Notes: generated by a model not told the origin, from the sequence alone. A stretch of DNA of 64,000 nucleotides from Symbiodinium natans (GCA_905221605.1 CAJNDS010000636.1:37127-101126), one strand, 5' to 3'. Shown: positions 32,621-44,250, counted from the first letter of the stretch. Numbers and translations are program-made.

Positions 32621-32902
32621 TCATGTAATTTTTTGAGAGGACTGCATGCCAATTACAACTCTAGAAAGGCGCAAGTAGCGTTCACTGGCCATCTCGGTTG
32701 CCGTGCATGCAAAGCGAAGTCTGTCTTCGTACTGATAAGATGGAAAAAGGGGTCTTGCAAAACCTAAACGTTGACACGTCTCATGGTGTCTCCGTACTGG
32801 TTGCAGCAATTGTTGGCTTCTCACCATTCTCGCACGGACGCAGGCACTCATTCTTTCCTCGCAGACCAAAGCTTCTAGACAGTATGTATTAAGGTCATAC
32901 AT
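32621..32902 (-). CDS. possible coding exon, unidentified
   Basis: Minus frame MYDLNTYCLEALVCEERMSA then FPSYQYEDRLRFACTATEMA and SERYLRLSRVVIGMQSSQK. It looks coding, but no motif identifies it. Confidence 0.3.
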   Translation of the reverse strand: MYDLNTYCLEALVCEERMSACVRARMVRSQQLLQPVRRHHETCQRLGFARPLFPSYQYEDRLRFACTATEMASERYLRLSRVVIGMQSSQKIT

Positions 32903-33032
32903 CCTTCAATGATAAAGTGAGGTACAAGTAGCCGCTTTGGTGAAGCATGCTCGCTGGAAGAAACAATGCAGATATGTTTGAATAGGTTCAAACAGATTTG
33001 GAGAACATCGTGTGCATTTCTCCTTGGATGTC

Positions 33033-33250
33033 TCACATCTGCTGCATCTGCACACGTGCTGGGGCATCATCTGCTGCGCTGCGGCATGATCTGCTGCGCT
33101 GCGGCATCATCTGCTGCTGCTGCATCATCTGCTGCTGCTGCATCTTCTGCTGCTGCTGCATCTTCTGCTGCTGCTGCATCTTCTGCTGCTGCTGCATCTT
33201 CTGCTGCTGCTGCATCTTCTGCTGCTGCTGCATCTTCTGCTGCTGCTGCA

Positions 33251-33342
<92 letters not shown>

Positions 33343-33412
33343 ATCTGCTGCTGCTGCATTACCTGCTTCTGCCGCATCATGTACTGCTGCAGCAGCATCT
33401 ATGAGCTGCTGC
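33033..33412 (-). repeat. CTG/CAG repeat, possible polyglutamine exon
   Basis: CTG triplets with CATCTT interruptions on plus. On minus the frame reads MLLQQYMMRQKQVMQQQQ, a long Q run, then repeated QQQQKM units, and exits into SRSCRSAADDAPARVQ. A CTG array is open in every frame, so coding is unproven. The Q reading is favoured because neighbouring exons are on minus and the flanks stay open. Confidence 0.8.
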
Positions 33413-33419
33413 TAGTGTG

Positions 33420-34330
33420 AGGAGACAGACCCATCTATGAACACGGCAAAACCCAAAAACAGCCGTCCCAAGGCAATCGGAGGTCCTAGCTGGTAAAGCA
33501 GTCGTTGGATGTCATCATCACTTGCAGAGTTGGTGAGGGGCATGTACCACTTTGGATGCTGCGGAATGCCTCCACAAGGTTCAAGCCGCAGAATATGCTC
33601 AAGCGTTGCTTGGTGGCGCTTTGGGCCTAAAGGTACGGACTGATCGTTGCAAGAAGTTCAGCTTGTAGCCAATTCAATAGCCAGAATGGGCACTACACTA
33701 GGGCTCGCAAAAGCAGATAGTCATGGCTGCAAAGTTGGCCTGCCTTCGTGGCGAACCCAGCCAATGCCGCCTCCATGTGGTTCAGTGAGCAGTGCAGCCA
33801 TACTTAAGCCATGCTAAGCGCTGCTGCTCAGCACACACCGACGACATGATCTGGAAAAGATTGCCATTTCAGTACTTGCTGCTGACACTGACAAGTCCAT
33901 TTTCTGTCCGTCTGTGCTCTACACACTTCGACACCTCGCTAGAACCATCCTGATTTTCTCGGAAGCCGGGGAAGGGAATCAAGACAGAAAGATTCAGGAC
34001 CTCTTTTGAAGTTCCCCAACCAATCCCACCTTTGCAGCGTGCATTGGGAGGTCCGCACGGCCCGCTATAGCCGTCCTACAGACGCGTCGTTGTGAACGCG
34101 TTCACAACACCGACACACAGATGAAGCCCGGCTCCGTGTCCTTCCGGTACCACTCCTTGTAAAAGTAGCCGAAATCAAAGTCGCAAGGAGGATTCATCAG
34201 CTCGGCCTCTCGTGAGAAAGCGAGCTGACCACACTGAAATAGCCGTGTGCACGCCGTCTGACGTGTTGATATCGATACGTGAATGCCAGACTCACTGGTT
34301 CACTGCAGTTGGTCAGTGGTGCCCGCGCTT
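33420..34330. other. long stretch without open frames
   Basis: Almost no frame above 60 codons in 900 bp, which is unusual for this window. No repeats were noticed. It may be intron or intergenic. Confidence 0.35.
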
Positions 34331-34629
34331 AACTTTCAACCAGAAGTCATGGGCGAAACCTCGAACGAAAAAAACGGAGGAACAACACCGAGTCTGAATG
34401 CGAAATCCAAGCAACAACTGTCGGCATGTATGGATACCTGCAAAGGGAAAACTTCAGTCAAAATCATAGCATTCAATACTCCCATCTGCAAAAGCATGCA
34501 TACCTCCTGTCGAAGAGTTCGGCAGCTTGTCGCACCCGCTCCTGCCCGGCAAGAACTTCTTTCCAACGAAACCAGTGAAGGGCACTGGCTCCCCGATTGT
34601 TGATGCTTCTTTTTTGTTTCATGCGCACC

Positions 34630-34885
34630 TCATTCGCAGCGGTATTGTTGATACCATTCCACCAACCTCACGACAAAAATCTTTGCTTTGGATGCAGGCG
34701 CTATAACGGGGCCCCATGGCTGGACGCAAGTGGTCAGGCCACCATCACTGCTATCCAAGAAGCTGAATTTGACACCTTCATCCGTTTCCGGGTCATACTC
34801 CCGGTGGTTCCACCTATGAGTGGGATGGACGCCGAATTTGAAGTTATGCCCAGGGTTGCTACGAATGATGGCCACCAAAAGCAGG
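34630..34885 (-). CDS. probable coding exon, unidentified
   Basis: The minus frame encodes VAIIRSNPGHNFKFGVHPTH then EYDPETDEGVKFSFLDSSDG, WGPVIAPASKAKIFVVRLVE and stops at 34630. Composition suggests a folded soluble protein. The part upstream of 34885 (Leu/Pro-rich) is probably intron. Family not recognised. Confidence 0.4.
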
Positions 34886-35356
34886 GGAGGCGGTAAACAG
34901 GAGAGTGTAAGGGGATAAGCAAGCAGGGGGGTAAGCAACCCGTACTTATACCCCGCAAGAGAGGGAGCAAGACGGCAAGCAGTCTGCCCGAACTTGACTG
35001 TGGGCCCTCGAGCCGTGCAGGGCAGCTGGCCAAAGAAACTAGGCTGTGAGGTCAACCCGAACGAAGTCCGAAGTCAAACCAAAGCATGTGCAGCTGGCAT
35101 AGTGGCGTAGTGTGCCTCGGACATATGCATGCTTATGCAATCTCCTTTCACGGTCCGGCCTCCAAGAGTCATAGTTCTGGACTCCCACCAACCTCAGCAA
35201 AAACTTCTCAGCAAATCTCAACATTGCTTGCGACATCAGCCTTGACTGGCTGCCAAGCACAGCTTAAAACTTGAACCGCCAACATGCGATTAAGATGCTC
35301 GTTGAGGTCAATCTCACCTTAGCGGCATAGCGGCTTCTGCAAGCGGGCGCAGAGAC

Positions 35357-35935
35357 ATGCAGCGAGTTGTCCTAGGCCGAGGCCTGCTTCTTCATAGTTC
35401 CAGGTGCCTAAGCGGCACCAAAGCGGCAGAGAGGACAGAGATGGCAAAGAGATTGCAAACGAGGCACATGTCCCGTTGCCGTTCGGCTCGATGCCTATTC
35501 GAGGAGTTTTCAGGCCACAGGGGGGCACGGAAGATGAAAAGTCGGCTTGCATGCCAAGCCCCAATGGCCTGGGCAATAGCCACCTGGCTGGCTGGCTTGG
35601 CAGGAGTTGTCCTTGTTGTAATACCTGAATTCAACCCCTCGCAGCACTTGATGAAAGACTGCCCACATGACATGAAGCTTTTCAACGAAAAAGACAAGCG
35701 ACAGGTTATTCGGGCAAGCACCCGGCATGGTGTACCTGAGCAGGGCTCTTTCATGATGCACAACTTACTCTTGCTAGCACCTTTGGGCATCACTGCATCT
35801 ATCCCTGAAGGAAGCCAACACTCAGCTCATTCGTCCAGAGTCCGCTCTGGCAGAATTGCAAGACAACAACGCAAGCAAGTAGCCAGATCGCGTTCGGATA
35901 GTACCTCATGCAAAGGTTGGATTGGGATCATGTAA
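35357..35935 (+). CDS. 192-codon plus-strand frame with a membrane segment
   Basis: One of the longest frames free of simple repeats, from ATG 35357 to TAA. Residues about 70-90 (AWAIATWLAGLAGVVLVVI) form a likely membrane helix. It is followed by SQHLMKDCPHDMKLFNEKDK, and the C-terminus is basic (RSGRIARQQRKQVARSRSDS). No homologue is recognised. The minus strand is also open in part (35793-35392), which lowers confidence. Confidence 0.3.
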   Translation: MQRVVLGRGLLLHSSRCLSGTKAAERTEMAKRLQTRHMSRCRSARCLFEEFSGHRGARKMKSRLACQAPMAWAIATWLAGLAGVVLVVIPEFNPSQHLMKDCPHDMKLFNEKDKRQVIRASTRHGVPEQGSFMMHNLLLLAPLGITASIPEGSQHSAHSSRVRSGRIARQQRKQVARSRSDSTSCKGWIGIM

Positions 35936-36069
35936 TGCAGACCTCAACAGGACATTCCCGACCTTACAAGCAATGGTTTTTGCTTTAGCGAGCAAAGGGC
36001 CGAAGAAGCAACAAAGACGAACAGCAATTTTTTCTGTGGGAGCCATCTTGCCGTTGTCGATTATGTATT

Positions 36070-36365
36070 TAAGGATACTTCGTCGCAGGCTTCTGTCGTG
36101 GGAATCTTCGCCGGATGTTCTGATGCTGGGATTCTCTGGGCTTGATCGCTCGGTGGGACTCTCTGCGGGCTTCTCTGGGCATGGACACTGCGGGGACAAG
36201 GAATGGTTGACTTAAAACCCAACAACCCACAACCGAAGGGTGGAAAATTCCAGAGATACTCGGTGGGACTCTGGATGGGCTTCTCTAGGGATGAGGAAAA
36301 AGGATGAAAAGCCAGAAGCCGAAAGCAAAAACAAAATCTCCCCCCCCCCCTCCCCGCCAAAAACG
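36070..36365. repeat. short interspersed motif cluster and C-tract
   Basis: GGGACTCTCTGCGGGCTTCTC, then AGATACTCGGTGGGACTC with GGGCTTCTCTAGGG, matching the cluster at 9955-10100. A run of C (36341-36350) follows at a distance. Confidence 0.5.
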
Positions 36366-36612
36366 CAACAGGAACAGCAAAAAAATAGCCCTTTCTGTGT
36401 GCAAGAGCCAGAACAAGGTTGTATCAAGTTGTATCTGTAGAACCTGGCAGCAGGGAAGCTCAGGTGTGAACAGAGTCCCCTAACTCAGGTAAGTCGCACT
36501 GGGTGCATGGGGAAGGGATACTCGCCGAGCTTGTTGCAGCCAATGTTGTAGCCGTATGCAGAATACTCATACTCGTTCTTGTAAGGCTTGAGATCCGGGA
36601 GGTACTTATCCT

Positions 36613-36852
36613 TCAGCAGTTGAGCAGCAGCGATTCATGCACACCTGTCATTGCACCATCATGACACCACTGTGATACCCCACGACCAGCAACTAACAAT
36701 CGGCGAGTAGTGCGTGAGTCCTGGAAAGCACCATCGCCACAAAACTTTGGCTTGAAGCCTGGCTGACAGGCACATGCTTTCATCAAGACGCGATATGGTC
36801 TGTACTGTTGCGCGCTGGCTGTCTGAGCGATTTGCAAGCTTAGCCTACTCAT
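36613..36852 (-). CDS. possible coding exon, unidentified
   Basis: Minus frame MSRLSLQIAQTASAQQYRPY then KFCGDGAFQDSRTTRRLLVA and GRGVSQWCHDG. It starts next to the telomere-like patch at 36.89 kb. Family not recognised. Confidence 0.25.
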   Translation of the reverse strand: MSRLSLQIAQTASAQQYRPYRVLMKACACQPGFKPKFCGDGAFQDSRTTRRLLVAGRGVSQWCHDGAMTGVHESLLLNC

Positions 36853-36884
36853 TTTGGGACCCGCTTGGCGAACTTTACACCCTA

Positions 36885-36978
36885 GGGTTGAGAGAGTAGA
36901 GTTTAGGGCTTAGGGCTTCGGGAATCAAGCTTAGGGTTCAGGGCTCAGGGTTCAGGGCTTGGGGTTTCGGGCTCGGGA
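36885..36978. repeat. degenerate TTTAGGG-like patch
   Basis: TTTAGGGCTTAGGGCTTCGGG and similar heptamer-like units over about 90 bp, with the G-rich strand on plus, opposite to the block at 24 kb. Confidence 0.6.
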
Positions 36979-37002
36979 TTAGAGTGTTTTGCGACAGCAA
37001 GA

Positions 37003-37299
37003 ATGGCCAAGCGATTGTTCAGCGAGTTTGCTTCGCGAAAACAGTCTCCGTCCGGCTGGGCCTTCTGTCGTTCCGTTCTTGTTCGTGACATTGGTGCGCC
37101 CACAGACAAATGGGCCAGTGGCCTGTGCTCGAGATGGGCAAAACGATTGACCTCCAATCAGTATTCACATGAAATCATAGAGGCATTCCGCACATCCTAT
37201 GTCCTACGAATACCTTTACGAGCTGCCTACTCGTGTATTCAACGCCTCTGCTCAGAACTGTGCTGCGGAAGCTGGCCCTCCCCAACCCCTCAGCCCTAG
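37003..37299 (+). CDS. possible plus-strand frame, unidentified
   Basis: Begins MAKRLFSEFASRKQSPSG and continues VRDIGAPTDKWASGLCSRWA and HEIIEAFRTSYVLRIPL. The minus strand is open too. No family recognised. Confidence 0.2.
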   Translation: MAKRLFSEFASRKQSPSGWAFCRSVLVRDIGAPTDKWASGLCSRWAKRLTSNQYSHEIIEAFRTSYVLRIPLRAAYSCIQRLCSELCCGSWPSPTPQP

Positions 37300-37659
37300 A
37301 AACCCCCACCTGGCCCTTGTCATAGGCCAGCCGCACCCCAAAGTGCATTCCAAGCCGAAGCAGCGGCGCAGTGGCCCGCATTTGCACCTGGTCAGAGTGT
37401 AGGCTTCAGGTTTGAAGACTAGGAACACCTCTGTCCAAGGACATGCGGCGATATTGCAGAAGGTCTGCAAACAATACCCCCGGTCCGTCCCTTCACATTA
37501 CGAAATCCCTGCTCTTTCTGCAGTATGTTTCCGCTCTGTCTCGCTTTGGAATCTCTCAGGCAACGAACAACGAATGCAAAAGGAAAATTAAAAGTCACAA
37601 AGATTTTGTCAAAACAAAAGTTTCGCAAAAGCAACAAAAGAACATAAAAGACCAAGCAA

Positions 37660-37735
37660 TGAAGGAGGCAAGGATAGGCAAGGAGAGGCAAGCAGAAGCA
37701 AGGCGAGGCAAGGCGAGGCAATGGGAACACATCAC
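37660..37735. repeat. GCAAGGCGAG-type decamer repeats
   Basis: Imperfect tandem AGGCAAGG/AGGCGAGG units over about 70 bp, purine-rich on plus. Confidence 0.65.
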
Positions 37736-37739
37736 AACA

Positions 37740-38175
37740 ACACCCTAAATCCTGTAAGTCCATAGACTAGAACTCGACCCATTTATACGGCCCATGCGCT
37801 CAACACAGTAGTAGACCTTCCGAGGAGATTGGAGAAGAGCGTACAAGGGCCTGTGCCCTTATCTGGACAGGTTGACCGTCATTGACCATCAGAACCCCCT
37901 ACGCAAAGCCCTTCGTGCACCTTGTATCGCAGTATCCGTGAGATTTGGAACTTGCGGGGCGCTTGGATGACCACTTCATGGTGGAGATACCAGAGCACCC
38001 CCGCCAAGCCTGAGTGCATCCGCACATGTTTAGAGTTCTGCGAAATGGCCTTCTGCAAAGTTTATCTTGATGTTGCCCAGGGGCTGGCCATGTTCGTGTT
38101 CAGGGGCGGGTAAACTTCGTCTGACCTCAGGCATTGAGCAGTGTATAGCTTCTGGCTTCGATGCCTCATGTACGC
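37740..38175. other. no identifiable feature
   Basis: No repeat or convincing frame. Confidence 0.3.
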
Positions 38176-38179
38176 GCCG

Positions 38180-38853
38180 TCACCAACACCGAACTCCCAC
38201 GACACTCACTTGTGACAGCACATGACAGCACGAGCATTTCACACAAGTCGCACGTTTGAAATCGGTCCAAGGCCGTGGCACTGCCCGGTACATGTAGAAA
38301 GTGAACCTTGGTTTCTGCCAAGCATCTGCACAACAACGCACGAGGTAGGATTCTTCTTTGTTAGCATCCCCAAAGGACACCCACGACATACATCATACAT
38401 GAACATGCATTCATACATACCTGCGGAAGACCTCTTCATAACCCTTCTATACCCTGTGACATGTTCCTTGTGCCAAAATGGAATGCCGACAGACTACGTC
38501 TTTTGCAGCACTATATAGTGTCCAGCTTTGTGGCTATTGGGATCAATCGTTCTGCTTTCCTGCCGCATTCTGCAAGAATAGCAAGTGGAAGCCACTGTAC
38601 ATTCCACAGGCCAGTCATCTGGAAGAGAAAGCTCGCAGGACTAAACTCGGGCCGCACAACTGGAGCCGCAGCCTACACAAACCCGCCGCGGAGCAATGGC
38701 GATTCGCTTCGAGAATTCAGGGATGCATCCTTCCTTGGAGAGAAAGGGACTTCCAACGGGACCCCTAAACCTGAAACTAGACTCTACAGCCTCCTCGTCC
38801 TGATGGCATGACAAAGGAGATGCCCAACTCGGGCTACTGCACACAATATTCAC
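38180..38853 (-). CDS. possible coding exons, unidentified
   Basis: Minus 38853-38641 encodes EEAVESSFRFRGPVGSPFLS then EFSKRIAIAPRRVC. Minus 38389-38180 encodes EESYLVRCCADAWQKPRFTF. They lie in order on one strand, but no splice join was proven. Confidence 0.25.
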
Positions 38854-39472
38854 TCCAGGTTGGACTGCATTCGAGGCTGGTCTTCACAAGCTTCATTGTT
38901 CTAGACAATGAGAGGAGCGCACCCACAACTTATCAACCAGCACCGCTACAAACAGGAAGGAACAACTAGAAAAAAGCCCTCGGGCAGCACCATCCCGAAC
39001 ATGAAAAATGGGGCCAAAGTCCAAGACGCACCAAATCCGAATAGAACACCAAATCCGGATACCAAACCAGGCTTGCAAGCCTTAAACTGCCCCAATACCA
39101 CTTCGTTGGAGGCCTGAGACCCGAAAGATGTGACCACAACAACAAGCCTGCCTGCACTGCCACCTGACAGGCTGCCATGCGCTGCCTACACCAAGGGTCG
39201 TAGTCCAAGGAAGCGCGGTGACATTCACAGCGTAGACCTAAGCATGCATGGCATGTGTGCCCCTCGGATCTCGGAGCTGTGACCGAGTGGAACGATGAGA
39301 TAACAAACATCAAACAGTCTCATGCTTTGATGCTTTGACGACTTAGGCTTGCTGCGTGCAGCACACACATGCACGGCTCAGTATAGGGTACTGCCTGAAG
39401 GAACAAGCTTAGCTGTCAGTCACTACAGTACCATCTAGGCGAGCGGCGTTGGCTGGAGCCGGCGGCACGGGA

Positions 39473-40452
39473 TCAGCCACAGGCACAGCTGTCACGGGCG
39501 CTTTCTGATAGGGTTTCAATGCTTCTGATTGGGGACCCTCTGGCAAAGGCTCGGTACCATCTGAGAATGCAAGTACAGCACCGGCGGAAAAAATCGATGC
39601 TTTTTTGCCCTTGCCGAAAGCCTCCGAAAAAGCTGGGTGAGGTGCCTTGGACAGGCTGTTGAGGCTGTTGAGGCTGCTGACTCTCTGGCAACGATGGCGT
39701 CACCCTGGGCTAAAGGATTCGCAGGCCAATGCTTCTTTACGCGCAGAAGTGATTGGGGCTACCCCTTCCTGCCAGGATGACGCAAAAGGAGGGGAATAGT
39801 CAAAAAGCCGAGCTTACGAGGCCTTACCGGGCTGCCCTTTGGCTGGGATGATGCAAACATGCTCGGCCGATTTGAAACTACGTTTTGGATTTGGGTTTGG
39901 CTTTTGATACCTTTGATGTACTGTAGCTGGGGGGGAAATTCCGGCTTCACAAATTTTGCCTGTGCAGACTGCACACAACGGAAGGCTTCCCAAAGGCTTG
40001 ACAAAAAGTATCGAGAACTCCAAAAGACATGTTGGGGGGGCTTCTTTAGCCAGTTTAGCCCCAGCGCCGGCAAACCTCTCCGCCTGTCCACCTCTCCTCG
40101 TCCTTCTTTACTTGCTTATGTGTGTGTGTGTGCGCGCTGTGTGCCTTAGAAGAACTAAGGTGCAGGGTTTGCCATCCTTCTCGAAATTGGCCGAAACCAT
40201 GAGGCTTCGATTGGCCCCGACTGCCATTCCGTCACATTTGGCTGCCATTCCGGTGCAACTGCCTGTTTCCGGGCTGCTGCCCTGTATGCTTGTCCGACAG
40301 CCTGTTGTCATACGTGGGGAATCTGCAGTGAATCTTAATGGCGCAGTGTTCCCGCACAAAACCACGCACAAGGTGCAATTGTCTGCGCCAGGGTGGGAGG
40401 TTTCGCGCTCAAACTCTGGCACGCAGGCAATACTCTGTTGACCTCCAGACAC
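39473..40452 (-). CDS. probable multi-exon gene, unidentified
   Basis: Three minus segments follow in order. 40452-40150 reads ECVPEFERETSHP-like sequence with GADNCTLCVVLCGNTAPLRF. 40020-39759 reads KFVKPEFPPQLQYIKGIKSQ then SNRPSMFASSQPKGSPVRPR. 39703-39560 reads PSLPESQQPQQPQQPVQG with PSFFGGFRQGQKSIDFF. The last two are Pro/Gln-rich and probably disordered. Exon borders are not fixed, and a TG run sits between the first two (40118-40135). No family recognised. Confidence 0.35.
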
Positions 40453-40454
40453 AA

Positions 40455-41480
40455 CTCCCTTGCTTGCAATACCGTTGCCCGCCCTGCAATTGCATGTAAT
40501 CTATATGGGGTTTGCCAACTGTCTAACGCTCTACCAGGATTCTTCTGGAGCGCGTGAACAGAGCAACAACCGGACGTTTCTCAAAGGCTCCCAGCTGCAC
40601 TGACCCATAACAACCATAAGGGCAAGCACATGTGACTGAATTCAATTTCTTCAATCACTTTTTTTCTTCATCTTGAAAGCACTGCAACAGCACACCCAGC
40701 CAAATGACTGAACCCCATATTGCCTCTCGACTCAAAACTAAATGCAAAAAGCAACCCCTGCTGACGCATGACAAACACAGAGCACCTGCTTACGCCAGTT
40801 TACACAGCTTCCGAATGAGAAGGATAAGGAACCATGCTTGAAATATGGTTGAAGTCTAAACCTGGCCGGCCTGGCAGAACCCTGAGTCTCAGCAGAGTTA
40901 CACTGGCGGCGGTGGGGCTGGAACTTGGATCACAGGCGTTGGCGGGGACACCTTGAACAAGCAGCAACGTTTGGAAGACTTCGGTTCGTTTCAATGTGGC
41001 TGAAGTGTACATCCTACATCATCCTACAACACGACTGAATGGCCTTCGAGGGTCCTTACAATCCGACCCTCATGCACTTGTCTGCGCGAGCTCCCTTCAT
41101 GCGCAATACGCTGGCATGGCGTAGACTGGAAGCACAGCACCTCCGACTCTCCGTTCAGCAAGAACCCCGGACGCTGAGCCACAACGCGCTGCGCGCGAAA
41201 TCCAGATCAGGCAAGCTGCACAAACTGCCTGGTAGTCAGAGCCTTGGAAGAACGCACGAAGGACAAGCCACTGTACAGAAAACTCTTTTGCGGCATCCTG
41301 CGACACACGAACTGCACAATACGGCAAGCATTCACCCAAAGCTTTAACAAAGAGCCATGCTCTGCGCAGCCAGTGCCCATTCACGCATGTCAAACTAGGC
41401 TGCCAACAACAGTTCTGGTAGTCCTTGCAAAGGCCTCAACTCCGGAAGGGCACAGGGTGGAAGTCAGTAGGCAGTTACCC
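40455..41480. other. unassigned, weak minus frames
   Basis: Minus 41012-40800 (LKRTEVFQTLLLVQGVPANA) and about 41330-41260 (PYCAVRVSQDAAKEFSVQWL) look coding but isolated. The plus frame at 41039-41347 is open as well. Confidence 0.2.
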
Positions 41481-42260
41481 AAGCTGGTCTGGGCCTAAGC
41501 TTGATGTTGGACACTGCAGATCTCGGAAGAAGCCGCGGCTTGTCACAACTTTGGCCAGGGAGCTGTTGCATTGGCAAGGTCGCCAACTGGTCGAGAGCAC
41601 TTCTTGTTGCTTAATGAGGACAACACAAAGCTCGCAATCATAAAGGAGTTGACGAGATTGCAAATCTTATCATTACTTGGCCTCCTCTATGCATGTCTTA
41701 CAGAATCATCGAGTCTTGTCTATCTCCACCTCTGAGAGACTATGTTGCTAGTTGCTAGCTTTGATGCGAAAGCACCAAAATGCACCGCTGTCGCCTGACG
41801 TAGGTCTCTGCGCAACTGAACTCGTTGCAGCCTGCGTCAGATTGTTCAAACACCGTCTACATCATCTGCTGGAAGCGGCATTCTTGTTTTGGGCGGCATT
41901 TGCTGCAGGTGCGGGGTGCCTGCGGCTGTCGAGGCTAGCCCAATGATCAAATGCTTAGATTTCAGGCGTATTGTCAGAAAGGGGTTTTGACATAATCAAC
42001 CTTGGAAACACAACTTCTCGAATAGAGCCACGCTGCACCTTACCAAGTATCTGGCGTAAGACTACTTGATTCTGAAAGGGCATGCAGCACATTCAAGTGC
42101 ATCCAAGTTGCTACCCCACTTGGACGTCCTCATTTGTTTGGCGCGTATCAAAAACAGCAAACTTGCAAAGAGGTGCAGTATGCTTACGGATCAAATTCAA
42201 CACGTCCTGTTCAAGTTGCAATCAAAGTGCTATTGGATCATCTGGATTGTCGAGAACGAG

Positions 42261-42695
42261 TTAGCAGCTCGGACTACCACTGACATTATGCGTCACTGGT
42301 GCTGCTAGATAAATGACGAACACCGTAGACATCATGATTCTCCAGCTTAGGTTGCAGCGATGCTCGGCGGAAGGAAGGTGTTGTCTGGGTCTTTGGAACC
42401 TTCCACTTGAGATTGGTTGCGTTGAGGTGTTGAAAGGGCCCTGTGCCGGCACAGCAGAATCCACATGAGTGACAAACACTCCGTACTCTCCTATCATCAT
42501 TGTGCGATATTGTTGAAATTGAGGCCACAGCCACATCTGCAGTCTTGGTTTCCTGACATGAAGGGAACAACATATTGCCCTACGATCTGCGCTGGTGAGC
42601 CCAGGACCCAGGACGCATTCTGAAATTTGTGGGCCGGCCTTGCACTGCTGCTCGTAGTCATAGCCTGGAAACTTCAAGCCACAGTGGCGGGTCAC
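42261..42695 (-). CDS. 144-codon coding-like frame, unidentified
   Basis: An uninterrupted minus frame: MTRHCGLKFPGYDYEQQCKA, QISECVLGPGLTSADRRAIC, PQFQQYRTMMIGEYGVFVTH and so on to a stop at 42261. A second phase (42573-42286) also looks coding near its end (NLKWKVPKTQTTPSFRRASL), so a splice within is possible. No family recognised. Confidence 0.35.
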   Translation of the reverse strand: MTRHCGLKFPGYDYEQQCKAGPQISECVLGPGLTSADRRAICCSLHVRKPRLQMWLWPQFQQYRTMMIGEYGVFVTHVDSAVPAQGPFNTSTQPISSGRFQRPRQHLPSAEHRCNLSWRIMMSTVFVIYLAAPVTHNVSGSPSC

Positions 42696-42755
42696 AGAAA
42701 GAACATGCAGGCCATAGCAGATGGCCCATCAAAACCCATAAACATGCGCACGAAG

Positions 42756-42798
42756 TTGTAGTAGTAGTTGTAGTAGTAGTAGTAGTAGTAGTAGTAAT

Positions 42799-42847
<49 letters not shown>

Positions 42848-42896
42848 CGTAGTCGTCGTCGTCGTCGTAGTGGTGGTAATAGTGGTAGTAGTAGTC

Positions 42897-42958
<62 letters not shown>
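42756..42958. repeat. (GTA)n trinucleotide array
   Basis: TAG/GTA repeats with GTC interruptions over about 200 bp, the same motif and strand as at 22.5 kb. Left part of a 1.7-kb composite repeat. Confidence 0.95.
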
Positions 42959-43061
42959 TGTTGTTGTTGTAACTGTAGCTGTAGCTGTAGCTGTAGCTGT
43001 AGCTGTAGCTGTAGCTGTAGCTGTAGCTGTAGCTGCAGCTGTCGCTGTCGCTGTCGCTGGT
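42959..43061. repeat. (CTGTAG)n hexanucleotide array
   Basis: About 13 copies of CTGTAG after a short GTT run, ending CTGTCG. The hexamer reappears at 44108-44130 on the far side of the higher-order repeat. Confidence 0.95.
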
Positions 43062-44107
43062 AGCTTGCAGCTTGCAGCTTGCAGCTTGCAGCTTGCAGCT
43101 TGCAGCTTGTAAGCTTGTAAGCTTGTAAGCTTGTAAGCTTGTAAGCTTGTAAGCTTGTAGCTTGGAGCTTGTAGCTTATAGCTTGCAGCTTGCAGCTTGC
43201 AGCTTGCAGCTTGTAAGCTTGTAAGCTTGTAAGCTTGTAGCTTGGAGCTTGTAGCTTGTAGCTTGCAGCTTGCAGCTTGCAGCTTGTAAGCTTGTCAGCT
43301 TGTAAGCTTGTAGCTTGGAGCTTGTAGCTTGTAGCTTGCAGCTTGCAGCTTGCAGCTTGCAGCTTGTAAGCTTGTAAGCTTGTAAGCTTGTAGCTTGGAG
43401 CTTGTAGCTTGTAGCTTGCAGCTTGCAGCTTGCAGCTTGCAGCTTGTAAGCTTGTAAGCTTGTAAGCTTGTAGCTTGGAGCTTGTAGCTTGCGGCTTGCA
43501 GCTTGCAGCTTGCAGCTTGTAAGCTTGTAAGCTTGTAAGCTTGTAAGCTTGTAGCTTGGAGCTTGTAGCTTGTAGCTTGCAGCTTGCAGCTTGCAGCTTG
43601 CAGCTTGTAAGCTTGTAAGCTTGTAAGCTTGTAGCTTGTAGCTTGTAGCTTGTAGCTTGCAGCTTGCAGCTTGCAGCTTGCAGCTTGTAAGCTTGTAAGC
43701 TTGTAAGCTTGTAGCTTGGAGCTTGTAGCTTGTAGCTTGCAGCTTGCAGCTTGCAGCTTGCAGCTTGTAAGCTTGTAAGCTTGTAAGCTTGTAGCTTGGA
43801 GCTTGTAGCCTGTAGCTTGCAGCTTGCAGCTTGCAGCTTGCAGCTTGTAAGCTTGTAAGCTTGTAGCTTGGAGCTTGTAGCTTGGAGCTTGCAGCTTGCA
43901 GCTTGTAAGCTTGTAAGTTTGTAAGCTTGTAGCTTGGAGCTTGTAGCTTGTAGCTTGCAGCTTGCAGCTTGTAAGCTTGTAAGCTTGTAAGCTTGTAAGC
44001 TTGTAGCTTGTAGCTTGTAGCTTGTAGCTTGAAGCTTGTTGCTTGTAGCTTGTAGCTTGTAGCTTGTAGCTTGTAGCTTGTAGCTTGTAGCTTGTAGCTT
44101 GTAGCTT
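43062..44107. repeat. 80-bp higher-order repeat of AGCTTG heptamers/octamers
   Basis: Subunits are AGCTTGC (7 bp), AGCTTGTA (8 bp), AGCTTGT and AGCTTGG (7 bp). Taking the rare TTGGAG as marker, positions are 43162, 43242, 43315, 43395, 43475, 43556, 43716, 43796 and 43868, so the higher-order period is 80 bp (4x7 + 3x8 + 4x7) with a few 72-73-bp units. The unit near 43636 has GTAG in place of GGAG. The right end is plain (AGCTTGT)n. The minus strand has no stop in any phase, giving a 385-codon frame without biological meaning. Confidence 0.95.
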
Positions 44108-44250
44108 GTAGCTGTAGCTGTAGCTGTCGTCGACGACGTTGTCGCAGTCGTAGTCGTGGAAGGGAACCCACGAAGAAGGTGAGGAACGGGCTACCGCATG
44201 CGGGTTCTGAAGCCGAAAAGACGAGGAGCCGGGTGTGCCAGACCAGCAAA

